45,914 nt of DNA from a virus, in the IMG/VR virus record IMGVR_UViG_3300010400_000029, positions 1 to 45,914 of that record. The stretch is one strand, 5' to 3'. The position numbers were made by a program, and so were the translations under genes. A model generated the notes under the pieces. It had not been told where the DNA came from and did no database searches. It saw only the letters and a list, made by a program, of their open reading frames with translations. Shown piece by piece: positions 6,589 to 15,915 of this stretch. Position 1 is the stretch's first letter. Each line of letters starts with the position of its first letter.

Positions 6589-6989
6589 TGGGTTTAGAAG
6601 TCCTATTACCTAATGGTCAAGTATTAGCAGTCCTGAATTATTTTCAGGATGCTGTACTTGGTCCAGTTAAATGGGATGGGACAGTTAAAATTAGTGGAAC
6701 AGTTAGTTCTAAAGTTCCTTTAACAGCTAGTGCGCCAACAGTTGCAAGTGTAGGAACAGGTTCAGCACAAGCTGTTGGAGCTAATGTTAATAGAAAAGGA
6801 TTAGTATTAACTAATTTATCCACTAACAATATTTCATTTGGAATTGGTGCTGCTGCAGTTTTAGGAAGTGGCATTACATTAATTCCAGGTGGAGTATGGG
6901 AAATGGATGAAGGAACTTTTAACTTAGCTCAGATTAATGCAATAGCGGGAGGCGCGAGTAGTAATTTAGCGATTCAAGAATTTACATGA
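6588..6989 (+). CDS. Beta-sandwich appendage/decoration-like protein
   Basis: 133 residues. From about 50 onward the sequence (RKGLVLTNLSTNNISFGIG, then GGVWEMDEG) matches the pattern of a small beta-sandwich found in phage head decoration and neck/fibre proteins. The N-terminal part is a short beta domain. Starts in TAATG with the previous gene and overlaps the next by four bases. Virion surface role inferred. Confidence 0.55.
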   Translation: MGLEVLLPNGQVLAVLNYFQDAVLGPVKWDGTVKISGTVSSKVPLTASAPTVASVGTGSAQAVGANVNRKGLVLTNLSTNNISFGIGAAAVLGSGITLIPGGVWEMDEGTFNLAQINAIAGGASSNLAIQEFT

Positions 6990-7714
6990 TTCTTAATCCA
7001 TTTATTCCTACTGTCCTTAGAGGTAATCAATCTACAGGAGCAGTAAATAATTATAATGTTGGTACATTACTTCCCATTACAACTATAGAATGGAATGGTG
7101 CTGCTGATATTACAATTGCAGGAATAGTTGGTGGTAGAATAGGATATATTTTTAATTTTAAAAATACTAGTGCATTTGTTGCCAGATTTTTAAATAATAG
7201 TGGATTAACTAATGCGGGTAATCAATTAACTAATATTGTTCAATCGGGTGAAACTCCTGTAGCTTTCGGTGGTTATATTAGTTATTGTTATGACGGACAA
7301 AACTGGCAATTAATTGGGCATGATCAAGGCGCGTGGATAACAGTTCCATTTGCGGCAGGAAATTTCACTGCTTCTGGAGCAATGACATGGACAGTTGCCG
7401 GAATTAATGTAACTGATCAAAGTTTTAAAGTTTTTGGAAATACATTAATTTATAGTATTAATGTTTCTGGAACCACGACTGGTGGAGTAGCTGACGTAGA
7501 ACTTAGAGTTGCGTTACCATCAACTTATACTGGATTTAGTACAACATCACTTCCTTGTCAAGTATTAAGTCCTGGACTTGCTTCTGTATTATCAGTAGGA
7601 GGTCCTGTTGCTGGATTAGGATATGAAAGATTTTTTTCGAATTTAAATGGTGCAGTTTGGGGATTGGGTAATACTTGTATTGTTAGATCTTCTATAGAAT
7701 TTGCATTAAATTAG
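6986..7714 (+). CDS. Tail fibre/appendage protein
   Basis: 242 residues, rich in Gly, Thr, Asn and aromatic residues, with two beta domains: about 15-115, ending CYDGQNWQLIGHD as in fibre pyocin-knob-like repeats, and about 120-242 as a C-terminal globular tip. No enzyme motif. Likely receptor contact. ATGA overlap with the previous gene. Confidence 0.55.
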   Translation: MILNPFIPTVLRGNQSTGAVNNYNVGTLLPITTIEWNGAADITIAGIVGGRIGYIFNFKNTSAFVARFLNNSGLTNAGNQLTNIVQSGETPVAFGGYISYCYDGQNWQLIGHDQGAWITVPFAAGNFTASGAMTWTVAGINVTDQSFKVFGNTLIYSINVSGTTTGGVADVELRVALPSTYTGFSTTSLPCQVLSPGLASVLSVGGPVAGLGYERFFSNLNGAVWGLGNTCIVRSSIEFALN

Positions 7715-7722
7715 GTAATATT

Positions 7723-7890
7723 ATGAGATTTGAATTTAGTTCATTAAATGAATTAAAAGAATTTATTGATTTTATTAATCTGCCGAAGGATCAAATCATT
7801 TCACAGGAGGCTAAAACATTAAACAAGGCATCAGGTGAACTTAAAAAAGCTGTGGATAATTCTTTTGTGCAGGAGAAGAAAAATGACTAA
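7723..7890 (+). CDS. Small hypothetical protein
   Basis: 55 residues, helical and charged, eight bases after the previous stop and overlapping the next gene by eight bases. Within it AGGAG at 7871-7875 serves the gene at 7883. Not recognised. Confidence 0.5.
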   Translation: MRFEFSSLNELKEFIDFINLPKDQIISQEAKTLNKASGELKKAVDNSFVQEKKND

Positions 7891-8119
7891 TCCGGTTTTA
7901 GGTGATTTAGCGCAGGCAGTAAATGATACGGTTGGTGTTGAACAAAGTGCAGTTGTTGCATTAAATGGTGTTGCAGCGCGTATTGATGCTGCTGTTCAGG
8001 CTGCATTAGCAAATGGTGCAACTGCTGCTGAACTTGCACCAGTTACAGATGAAGTTAATAATCTTAAAACAGCTAGTGCTGCATTAGCGGCTGCTGTTGC
8101 TGCTCAGCCTACTACGTAA
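7883..8119 (+). CDS. Ala-rich coiled-coil protein
   Basis: 78 residues from the ATG at 7883, which has a good AGGAG ahead; the in-frame start at 7835 is rejected. Ala-rich helices with heptad pattern, of a type often found as short unassigned genes among phage virion genes. It lies directly before TerL. It could be a minor virion component. Confidence 0.6.
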   Translation: MTNPVLGDLAQAVNDTVGVEQSAVVALNGVAARIDAAVQAALANGATAAELAPVTDEVNNLKTASAALAAAVAAQPTT

Positions 8120-8121
8120 CA

Positions 8122-9762
8122 ATGAGTAAGATCATCACCGAATGGAAACCGATTAGCAAACCGCAAGAACAATTTCTTGCATTGCCGGATTCTATTAAAG
8201 AAGGTTTTTTCGGTGGTGGTGCAGGTCCGGGTAAGTCTGAAATATTGTTCATGTATCCAATTGTGCGTGAGTTTTATAAACACCCACGATTTAAAGCATT
8301 GTTCATGCGTCGGACTTACTCGGAACTTAAATTAGAAATCATTCCACGTAGTAGACAAATTTATACCGCATTCGGTGGTCATTATAATAAATCAGATTTA
8401 GTTTGGGAATTTAGTTCAGGTGAAGGTGGACCGCGTGGAGATAGATCATTAGGATCAGTATTCTTTGGACATTGTGAGAATGAGAACGATGTTCATAGAT
8501 ATGATTCGATGGAGATCAATTTATTTTTACCAGATGAAGTTCAGACATTAACTGAATTTATTTACCTTTACATTGGGTTTGAGCGCGTTAGAACAAGTGT
8601 TCCAGAATTACCGGCAATCATTCGTGGTGCTGGTATGCCGGGTAATATTGGACATACATTTGTTAAGAATCGATTTATTAAACATGCTCCCCGTGGTGGT
8701 AAAGTTATTGTTGGTAAGGGTGGTAATAAACGTATTTTCATTTTCTCTACCTTAGCTGATAATACAAAAATCGATCCTAACTATGCACAGTCTCTGGAAA
8801 TGATGCCAGAGGCCGAAAAGCGTGCAAAGAAATACGGCGACTGGAATTCATACGAAGGTCAGGTATTTGAGGAATTTCGTGATAAAACATATCCTGGAGA
8901 ACCTGATCACGCATTACACATTGTTAAGTGCTTTGATATTCCTGCTTGGTGGCCTAGAATTATTGTCATTGATTGGGGTTTTGCTGCTTGGAATTATGTC
9001 ACTTTTACGGCCATTTCCCCAACAAGACGGGCCTATGTATATCGAGAAATGGCATGGAAGAAAACTAAGATAAATATCTGGGCACCATATGTCAAAGAAT
9101 TCTTGGATAAAGAAAATGTTAAGTCTATCAAAGTCTGTAAATCAGCAGGACAAGATAGAGGACAAGATCATACAATTCAAACTCAAATAGAAGAAGCGTT
9201 AGGGCGTGGAGTTACATTAACCACGAATACAGCAGGTTCAAGAATTGCTGGCAAATCATTACTTCATGAATATCTACGATGGGAAAAAATCTACGTTCCG
9301 ATCAAAGAAGTGGAACCATATAATGAAGAACTCGCTATGTGGATTCTACGCAATCATGGTGATGCTGGTTATCAATCTTATAAGCGTCGCTTCTCTGTGC
9401 CTACGACAGAAGAAAATATTCCAAGACTTCAGATTTTTGATGTATCTCCTGAAGGCAAGGCAATAACATTATTACCGGAAGCTATTAAATCTTGTGTTTA
9501 TGATAAAACAAATCCTGAAGATGTAGCTGAATTTGAAGGTGATGATCCTTACGATAATATTCGATATGTAGTTGATACTGTTGATAAATACTTCGATGAA
9601 GCTGAAGCAGAGTTTAAAGAAGTTCAGGCTAGACAGCAACTTGTAGAAGATTTTAATAACACTCAAGATTGGAATATGTTATTTAGACGCGCACAAGCTA
9701 TTGAAGCAGAACACAGACATGCATCAGCTATTCCACGCTATCATAGAAGAAGGTTACGATGA
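8122..9762 (+). CDS. terL: Terminase large subunit
   Basis: 546 residues, the usual length. It packages DNA into the procapsid through the portal. N-terminal ATPase: Walker A GGGAGPGKSE at 31-40, and Walker B with Asp138-Glu139 in FLPDEV. C-terminal RNase H-like nuclease: the first acidic residue is Asp284 in VIDWGF, and the late acidic pair is near 474-478 in DDPYDN. Stands just before the portal cluster and overlaps the next gene by ATGA. Packaging mode (headful, cos or terminal repeat) cannot be read here. Confidence 0.93.
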   Translation: MSKIITEWKPISKPQEQFLALPDSIKEGFFGGGAGPGKSEILFMYPIVREFYKHPRFKALFMRRTYSELKLEIIPRSRQIYTAFGGHYNKSDLVWEFSSGEGGPRGDRSLGSVFFGHCENENDVHRYDSMEINLFLPDEVQTLTEFIYLYIGFERVRTSVPELPAIIRGAGMPGNIGHTFVKNRFIKHAPRGGKVIVGKGGNKRIFIFSTLADNTKIDPNYAQSLEMMPEAEKRAKKYGDWNSYEGQVFEEFRDKTYPGEPDHALHIVKCFDIPAWWPRIIVIDWGFAAWNYVTFTAISPTRRAYVYREMAWKKTKINIWAPYVKEFLDKENVKSIKVCKSAGQDRGQDHTIQTQIEEALGRGVTLTTNTAGSRIAGKSLLHEYLRWEKIYVPIKEVEPYNEELAMWILRNHGDAGYQSYKRRFSVPTTEENIPRLQIFDVSPEGKAITLLPEAIKSCVYDKTNPEDVAEFEGDDPYDNIRYVVDTVDKYFDEAEAEFKEVQARQQLVEDFNNTQDWNMLFRRAQAIEAEHRHASAIPRYHRRRLR

Positions 9763-10136
9763 TTAAGTGGTTACATCATTTATTTAATCCACATTGTGAT
9801 GAATGTAGGTTAGAAAAGCAAGAAAATAAAATCTGTTCTAGTTGTGAAACTTTAAAGTTAGAGTTAGAAGCCGAACGCTATAATAATCGTCAGTTACTTG
9901 ATTCAGTTCTTAAACATTTAAATCCAGAACCTGTTGTTGCACCAGTAGTTGAAGAAAAGCAATATGTTCCGCGCGCCGTTAGCTGGCGTGTAAAGAAGGA
10001 AATGTTAGAAGCTGAAGATAGACGCGCAGCACAAGTTATGAAACAAAAGAAATCTGAGATTTATGAATCTTCTAAATCTACAGAACAACTTGAAAAAGAG
10101 TTGTTAGGAGAAGATGATGCCAGCAAAGTCAGCTAA
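9759..10136 (+). CDS. Zinc-knuckle coiled-coil protein
   Basis: 125 residues. Cys13/Cys16 and Cys26/Cys29 form two CxxC pairs, followed by a long charged coiled coil. It sits between TerL and portal in overlapping frames, so a packaging or head-assembly accessory role is possible. ATGA overlap with TerL. Confidence 0.6.
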   Translation: MIKWLHHLFNPHCDECRLEKQENKICSSCETLKLELEAERYNNRQLLDSVLKHLNPEPVVAPVVEEKQYVPRAVSWRVKKEMLEAEDRRAAQVMKQKKSEIYESSKSTEQLEKELLGEDDASKVS

Positions 10137-10269
10137 ACAATATCGTTTTATGGCTGGTATTGTTCATGGAATGAAAACTTCTATGGGACCATCTAAAAAA
10201 GTTGCTGAAGAATTTGTTCACAAAACTCCACCGAAGAAGCGTAGTGAATTCATGAAAGGTTCAAAATAA
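10117..10269 (+). CDS. Small basic phage protein (MPAKS...RFM type, DUF3008-like)
   Basis: 50 residues, opening MPAKSAKQYRFM, a phrase I associate with a widespread short phage family often found near terminase and portal genes. AGGAG at 10106-10110 favours the ATG at 10117 over 10114. It overlaps the previous gene by 20 bases and the next by TAATG. Function unknown; strongly basic. Confidence 0.65.
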   Translation: MPAKSAKQYRFMAGIVHGMKTSMGPSKKVAEEFVHKTPPKKRSEFMKGSK

Positions 10270-10673
10270 TGGCTAAAGGTGATAATGCTGGTCCAGTTAA
10301 TTCGCCACAGGGTGCGCAAGCTCCAAAGATGGACCAATATTCCGTAATGCATAGTATTATGGAAAGATTAGGTCAGGGCGGTGCTGGAATGGCAGGTTCT
10401 GTTGCACCAAGTTTTGGTGGTCAAACTCCACCTTATCTTGGTGGGGGTGATTCTGGTATTATACCTAATAATGGCCCCGGATTTGGTTCTGGCGGTTCTA
10501 TGGGTTCACCATTTGGTCAATATGGTCATGATTTTACACCAATGGGTCCGGGTAGTTTAAGTATTGCACCACAAAGTATGATGGGAATGGCAAGACCATC
10601 ACCGGGTATGCGTGTTAATCCTGGACCACAGCAAATGTTACGTCGAAACATGATGGGTAATAATGTGTCATGA
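10269..10673 (+). CDS. Gly/Met/Pro-rich disordered protein
   Basis: 134 residues, low-complexity Gly, Ser, Pro and Met with no visible fold and an RRNMM tail. Composition and position before the portal suggest a flexible virion or assembly protein. Overlaps the next gene by ATGA. Confidence 0.55.
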   Translation: MAKGDNAGPVNSPQGAQAPKMDQYSVMHSIMERLGQGGAGMAGSVAPSFGGQTPPYLGGGDSGIIPNNGPGFGSGGSMGSPFGQYGHDFTPMGPGSLSIAPQSMMGMARPSPGMRVNPGPQQMLRRNMMGNNVS

Positions 10674-10753
10674 AATCTTCATTAATGCCAACTTTAAAAA
10701 AGTTGCCGAAGTTACGTTTGCCTAAACTTAAGATTCTGCCGAGAAAAAAGTGA
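10670..10753 (+). CDS. 27-residue cationic peptide
   Basis: 27 residues, about one third Lys/Arg, with a repeated KLPKLRLPKLK pattern. It starts in an ATGA overlap and ends in the GTGA that opens the portal gene. Such chained overlaps argue for translation and for coupling of portal synthesis to it. It could be only a coupling leader, or a membrane- or nucleic-acid-binding peptide. Confidence 0.45.
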   Translation: MKSSLMPTLKKLPKLRLPKLKILPRKK

Positions 10754-13044
10754 GCGAATATAATAAAGATTCTGATGACGATGAGAAATGTCAAAAACTG
10801 CTTAAAACAGTTTTAGATCATTTCAATAACGAAGATGTAGCTGTTCGTGAGCGTCAGATTCTTCAGTGGAAGAAACTTAAATACTACTGGGCTGGATTTC
10901 AGCGACTGTGGTGGTCTGAAATTGCGCATGATTGGCGCATTTTTGATGATGCTACTTTAACTGATAGTAATGACTCTGGATATTATGATAAACCTATTAA
11001 TGTATTCAGAGCTTATCTCGAATCCATTATTGCAGCATTATCTATTACTATTCCATCTGTTCGTTGTTTTCCTGATGATGCAGATAATCCTAGCGATTTG
11101 GATACAGCAAAAGCAGGAGATAAAATTGCAGATTTAATTAGTAAACATAATAATGTATCATTACTTTGGCTTCACGCGCTATTCATTTACTGCACTGAAG
11201 GAATGGTAGCCAATTTTCGCTATACTAAAGAAGATTATAAGTATGGTGAATATACTGTTCCTAAGAAAGCTAATTCAGAAGAATCTGTTGAAGAGAAAGT
11301 TTGTCCTAATTGTGGAACAGTAATTCCTGATGCAGTAACAAATCAGTTAATTGATGAATTTGATCCCGATGAGACTGATGTTCAAATTCATGATTTACTT
11401 GCTTCAGAAAATTTTTGTCCTCAGTGTGAACAGGAAGTTGAAGCAACAATTCAGGAAAAGAAAATTATTGTTGAACGAATTGTTGGTTCTACGCGCAAAG
11501 CTAAGTCAAGACAGTGTTTAGAATGCTATGGTGGATTATACGTTAAAGTTCCTAATTACGCGCGCAAGCAAGAAGATTGCCCTTATTTAATTTTCTCTTA
11601 TGAGACTCATTATTCTAATCCATTAGCGCGTTGGGAATGTTTAAGAGATAAAATTACTGGCACACCTAAAATTGGTCCAGGTGAAACTGCTGGTAGTGGC
11701 GATGATATGTATGGTAAGTGGGCGCGCACTTCAACGCAATACTATGGTGAACAGCCTACTAATGTTTGCACAGTTCGTAATGCTTGGTTAAGACCCTGTG
11801 CATTTGAAGTTTTACCGGATAAGAAAGATAGAGATTATCTTTGTAAGAAATTCCCTGACGGGGTTCGATGTGTTTTTGTTAATGATATTTATGTAGAATC
11901 AGAGAATGAATGTTTAGATGATGCATGGACATTAACTTATAATCCATTATCTGATTATATTCATTTTGATCCACTTGGTTTACTTTTAACTTCAGTTCAG
12001 GAAATTACTAATGATTTAACTAGTCTTATTTTACAGACTATTGAACATGGTATTCCTCAGACATTTGCATCACCTGATACAGTTAATTTTGATGCATATG
12101 GTCAGATGGAAGTTTCTCCCGGCGCACTTGTTCCAACAAAACCGGGTGGTGGTAAACAATTACAAGATGCATTTTATACTGTAAAGACTGCAACTTTATC
12201 AGGTGAGGTTTTACCATTTACTCAACAGATTCAAGAAGCAGGTCAATTAGTTTCAGGGGCATTACCTAGTTTATTCGGCGGTTCACAACCTGGTGGTTCT
12301 AAAACTGCTGCGCAATATTCAATGTCACGCGCGCAAGCACAACAGAGATTAGGAACCACATGGAAGATGTTTAATGTTTGGTGGAAGGAAATTTTCGGTA
12401 AAGCAATTCCAGCATACATTAAAGAAATTAAGGATGATGAAAAATTCGTTCAAAAAGATCCATCAACTGGTGGATTTATGAATGTTTTCATTAGAAAAGC
12501 AGAATTAGAAGGAAAAATTGGTTCTGTCGAATTAGAATCATCAGAGGAATTACCCGCAACTTGGGGACAGAAAAAAGATGTAATTATGCAATTACTTCAG
12601 AGTAATAATCAAGAAGTAATGGCAGCAATTTCATCTCCTGAGAATATTCCATTATTAGCGCAAGCTATTGGACTGGAGGATTTTGAAATTCCTGGTGAGG
12701 AAGATAGACAAAAGCAATATGAAGAAATTAGATTATTATTACAGTCTGGTCCTATTCCTATGGGTATGGGACCAGATGGTCAGCCAATTGAAGGGCCATC
12801 AGTTCCTATTGATCCTGATGTAGATAATAATGGAATTGAATGGGATATTTGTAGACGTTGGTTAGTTGGGCCAGTTGGAAGACAGACGAAAATTGATAAT
12901 CGACCCGGTTATGATAATGTTTTATATCATGGTAAGGCTCATCTTGACGCAATGAAACAACAGGCAATGCCACAACAACCACCGCCGTCAGGAAAACCTG
13001 CGGCTGCAAAATTACCTATGGGAGCAGGAAATGCTAATCAATAA
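10750..13044 (+). CDS. Portal protein with zinc-ribbon insertion
   Basis: 764 residues, within the size range of podovirus portals. It forms the dodecameric vertex for DNA passage. Typical features are the charged N-terminal helices, the DKPINVFRAYLES region near 80-92, and a long helical C-terminal half that includes the SKTAAQYSMSRAQAQQR helix. Residues about 181-260 hold Cys pairs 185/188, 223/226 and 256/259, a zinc-ribbon-like insertion in the wing region. The C-terminus is Pro/Gln-rich. The start is GTG in a GTGA overlap. It precedes scaffold and capsid genes. Confidence 0.8.
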   Translation: MSEYNKDSDDDEKCQKLLKTVLDHFNNEDVAVRERQILQWKKLKYYWAGFQRLWWSEIAHDWRIFDDATLTDSNDSGYYDKPINVFRAYLESIIAALSITIPSVRCFPDDADNPSDLDTAKAGDKIADLISKHNNVSLLWLHALFIYCTEGMVANFRYTKEDYKYGEYTVPKKANSEESVEEKVCPNCGTVIPDAVTNQLIDEFDPDETDVQIHDLLASENFCPQCEQEVEATIQEKKIIVERIVGSTRKAKSRQCLECYGGLYVKVPNYARKQEDCPYLIFSYETHYSNPLARWECLRDKITGTPKIGPGETAGSGDDMYGKWARTSTQYYGEQPTNVCTVRNAWLRPCAFEVLPDKKDRDYLCKKFPDGVRCVFVNDIYVESENECLDDAWTLTYNPLSDYIHFDPLGLLLTSVQEITNDLTSLILQTIEHGIPQTFASPDTVNFDAYGQMEVSPGALVPTKPGGGKQLQDAFYTVKTATLSGEVLPFTQQIQEAGQLVSGALPSLFGGSQPGGSKTAAQYSMSRAQAQQRLGTTWKMFNVWWKEIFGKAIPAYIKEIKDDEKFVQKDPSTGGFMNVFIRKAELEGKIGSVELESSEELPATWGQKKDVIMQLLQSNNQEVMAAISSPENIPLLAQAIGLEDFEIPGEEDRQKQYEEIRLLLQSGPIPMGMGPDGQPIEGPSVPIDPDVDNNGIEWDICRRWLVGPVGRQTKIDNRPGYDNVLYHGKAHLDAMKQQAMPQQPPPSGKPAAAKLPMGAGNANQ

Positions 13045-14275
13045 ATTATTTAAGTTATTTGCACCGCCGGATACTACACTTGAAACAGGTGGAGATTTAT
13101 CAATCAATGATATGATTGATGAAATGGGTAAGGAAGAAGAAGTTCCTGATCCTGATAATAAAGATGAGAAGAAAGAAGTTGATTTATTAACTAATGATGA
13201 ACCACCTGTTGATAAAAAAGATGACGAAAATGAAGAGAAGATCGAATTAGAAGACGAAGAAGATAAAGAACCTGAAGTTGATGATTTAGAACCAATTGAA
13301 AATATTTCGCGGAAAGAAATTCTTAAATTATACCCGGATATTTTTAAGAAGTTTCCTCAGTTAGAAACGGCATATTATCGTGAGAGAAAGTATTCTGAAC
13401 TTCTTCCCACAATCGAGGATGCTAAGGAAGCGGTCACTAAATCACAAGAATACGATAAAATTTCCTCAGAAGTTCTGAATGGAAATATTGATACAGTTTT
13501 AGCTGGTGTTAAATCGTCAGACCCGAAGGCATTTAATAAATTAGTTGATAATTATCTGCCTATGTTAGGTAAGGCAGACCAGCAGGCATATTTTCATGTT
13601 CTTGGTAATGTAATTAAGAATACTATCGTTGGAATGGTAACTGAAGCTAATTCTTCTGAAAATGAAGATTTAAAAGCAGCTGCAGTTATTCTTCATCAGT
13701 TCATGTTTGGTAAGTCTGATTTTAAAAAGGCTGAACCTTTTGGTCCTCATAAGGAATCTAATGAGGAAACTGAATTAAGTAAAGAAAAACAGCAATTTGC
13801 TCAACAGAAGTTTGAATCAGCATTAGAAGGTTTAGCGGTAACAAATACTAACATTATCAAGTCTACTATTTCACATCACATGGACCCAAAAGGTGTGATG
13901 ACTGATTATGTTAAGAAAACTGCTATCAAAGAAGCTTTAGAAGAAGTTGAAAGTGCCATGAATCAGAATACACGATTCAAGGCTACTATGGATAAACTTT
14001 GGGAGCAGGTTTTTAAAACTAACTATAGTAAGGCGGCGCTTGATAATGTTAAACGCGCACATTTAAATCAGGCAAAGACCTTACTTCGTCCAATTATCTT
14101 GAAGCACAAAAATGCGGCATTAAAAGGGATGGGAAAGCGTGTAACAGATGAACGTGAAGAAGTAACAAAAAAGGGACCAGTTTCAGTCGGGCGCAATGCT
14201 CCCGCCAATAATAGGGGCAAAGAAACTGCTGTTCCAAAAGGTATGAGTACGTTAGATTTCCTTAATTCAGAATAA
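13031..14275 (+). CDS. Putative scaffolding protein
   Basis: 414 residues, very acidic Asp/Glu-rich disordered N-terminal quarter, then mostly helical, with a basic C-terminal tail ending GMSTLDFLN. Position between portal and major capsid protein, length and composition all fit a procapsid scaffold. Overlaps the portal end by 14 bases with GGAG at 13021-13024. Confidence 0.65.
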   Translation: MLINKLFKLFAPPDTTLETGGDLSINDMIDEMGKEEEVPDPDNKDEKKEVDLLTNDEPPVDKKDDENEEKIELEDEEDKEPEVDDLEPIENISRKEILKLYPDIFKKFPQLETAYYRERKYSELLPTIEDAKEAVTKSQEYDKISSEVLNGNIDTVLAGVKSSDPKAFNKLVDNYLPMLGKADQQAYFHVLGNVIKNTIVGMVTEANSSENEDLKAAAVILHQFMFGKSDFKKAEPFGPHKESNEETELSKEKQQFAQQKFESALEGLAVTNTNIIKSTISHHMDPKGVMTDYVKKTAIKEALEEVESAMNQNTRFKATMDKLWEQVFKTNYSKAALDNVKRAHLNQAKTLLRPIILKHKNAALKGMGKRVTDEREEVTKKGPVSVGRNAPANNRGKETAVPKGMSTLDFLNSE

Positions 14276-14292
14276 CCTTTTGGAGAGACACA

Positions 14293-15585
14293 ATGCATTG
14301 GATGAAGCAGTTTACACAGTCCCCTGATGGACTGTACCATGCCTTAGTTGAGGCAAATGTTCAGGCTTTAGAGCTTGAAAGAGTAATTCCTAAGGTTCGC
14401 GTATTGTTTGAACGTGATGACAAGTTCTACGCGAATATTAAGAAGCGCGATGTAGAAAAGATTTCTAATAGGCAGATGCGAGTGCCTTTAGAAATTCGTC
14501 CGGGTGGTTCGTTTCAGTATTTTAATGCTGATGGTGGTGATTTAGGACGTGGTGGTGGGCCGACTTTCGATAAGGCTACTTTAACTTCTGTATTCATGTC
14601 AGAGAATATTGAATACACCAAGTTATCGCAGTGGGCTACTGACGATGAACGTAAGGCTATCGTCAATTCTACACGTCGTTTAACTGCTACAGCGTTAGAC
14701 GAACTGCGCCGTCAGTTAGATGCGCAGATGATGCAGGATGGTTCTGGAACGATTGGTGTCGTTACTTCAGATACTCCTGCTGGTGGTAGCAACGTAATTG
14801 TTTGTACTACGGATGGTTTTGGTGTTCGCTTAATGCGATATGGCCAGACTGTTCAGGTATTTGACACTACGTTAGCTACATTACGTGGTTCTGGTGTTAT
14901 CACACAATGGGACGTTGAAAACAAGACAATTTCTATTACCCCGCAGATTGCTGGTGTTATTGCGGGTGATAAGATTGTTACCAACGGTATTTCTGCTCCC
15001 GCTTCTTTGCCCGGATTATTTGGTGTTCCTTATCATGATTCCAATGCTTCAACTGGAACTTGGTTAGGATTTAGCCGTAGTGCTACACCAGAAATTCGTG
15101 CAAATCGTGTTAATGCTGCATCTGCTCCATTATCACTTCCATTGCCACGTTTAGCTATTAACAAGATTGGTAATCGTACTGGTCTTGATAATAACTTTAG
15201 TCCCAAGGCATGGATGCATCCTTGTCAGAAGCAGGCATATGAAAACATTGGTCAGTTAGTTTCTGTTATTTATAAGGAAGCTAAAGACCAGGGTTTAGAT
15301 ATGTATTTTGATAGGATGCAGATGGCTGGTGCTCCTGTCAAGGAATCGTTTAACTGGGATAAAACGCGAATTGATTTCGTGACTGATGAAGTTTGGGGTC
15401 GCGGAGAAATTCTACCCATTGGTTTCTATAAGACTGATGGACGTAGCATCTTTGAAATTCGTGGTGCTTCTGGAGGCGTTGCGACGGCTGATATTTTCTA
15501 TATGGTTGTGGGTATGCAGACTTTCGTTTCTAATCCTGCTGCTTGCTCCTATATTGATACGTTAGCTGTCCCATCGGGATACTAA
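14293..15585 (+). CDS. Major capsid protein (HK97-fold type)
   Basis: 430 residues, one of the best-spaced genes, with GGAGAGA before the ATG. N-terminal motif QFTQSPDGL (6-14), an early helical region with charged residues like an N-arm/E-loop, and a central beta/alpha domain. The C-terminal part (from about 290) has the PKAWMHP...VWGRGEILPIGFYKTDGRSIFEI type of pattern common in podovirus capsid proteins. Order portal-scaffold-capsid supports it. Length fits an unprocessed or lightly processed shell protein. Confidence 0.8.
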   Translation: MHWMKQFTQSPDGLYHALVEANVQALELERVIPKVRVLFERDDKFYANIKKRDVEKISNRQMRVPLEIRPGGSFQYFNADGGDLGRGGGPTFDKATLTSVFMSENIEYTKLSQWATDDERKAIVNSTRRLTATALDELRRQLDAQMMQDGSGTIGVVTSDTPAGGSNVIVCTTDGFGVRLMRYGQTVQVFDTTLATLRGSGVITQWDVENKTISITPQIAGVIAGDKIVTNGISAPASLPGLFGVPYHDSNASTGTWLGFSRSATPEIRANRVNAASAPLSLPLPRLAINKIGNRTGLDNNFSPKAWMHPCQKQAYENIGQLVSVIYKEAKDQGLDMYFDRMQMAGAPVKESFNWDKTRIDFVTDEVWGRGEILPIGFYKTDGRSIFEIRGASGGVATADIFYMVVGMQTFVSNPAACSYIDTLAVPSGY

Positions 15586-15586
15586 T

Positions 15587-15904
15587 ATGTTAAATCCGGC
15601 ATTAGGTGCTCAGGGCGGATTTGATCCTAGTAACGTCGTATTTCCGGGTGATTCTACAATTGCAGCAGCGGCAACTATTGCGCCTACGCGATTATTAACC
15701 CGGTTAACAGGAACTGTTCCTGTAGCGACGATTACACCACCCAACCCGTATTTTAACGGACCTCTTTATCTGTTAAGTACGGCAGCATCACCTTTTACCA
15801 CTGTAACAACTGGTAATATTGCTTTAGCTACTACAGTTGTTCAGAATAAGGTATTAGTGATGATTTTTGATCCCACAGCAGCTAAATGGTATCCCAGTTA
15901 TTAG
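15587..15904 (+). CDS. Capsid decoration-like protein A
   Basis: 105 residues, one base after the capsid gene. Thr/Ala/Val-rich beta protein with TIAPT, GTVPVATITPP, TTGNIALATTVVQNKVL and a KWYPSY end. All of these recur in the next gene, so the two are paralogues. Probably a minor or decorating shell component. Confidence 0.6.
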   Translation: MLNPALGAQGGFDPSNVVFPGDSTIAAAATIAPTRLLTRLTGTVPVATITPPNPYFNGPLYLLSTAASPFTTVTTGNIALATTVVQNKVLVMIFDPTAAKWYPSY

Positions 15905-15915
15905 GAGAAATGTAA

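Noticed and set aside
14068-14340. Minus-strand frame over the scaffold end and capsid start
   Set aside because: Runs against two well-supported genes and has no start signals.
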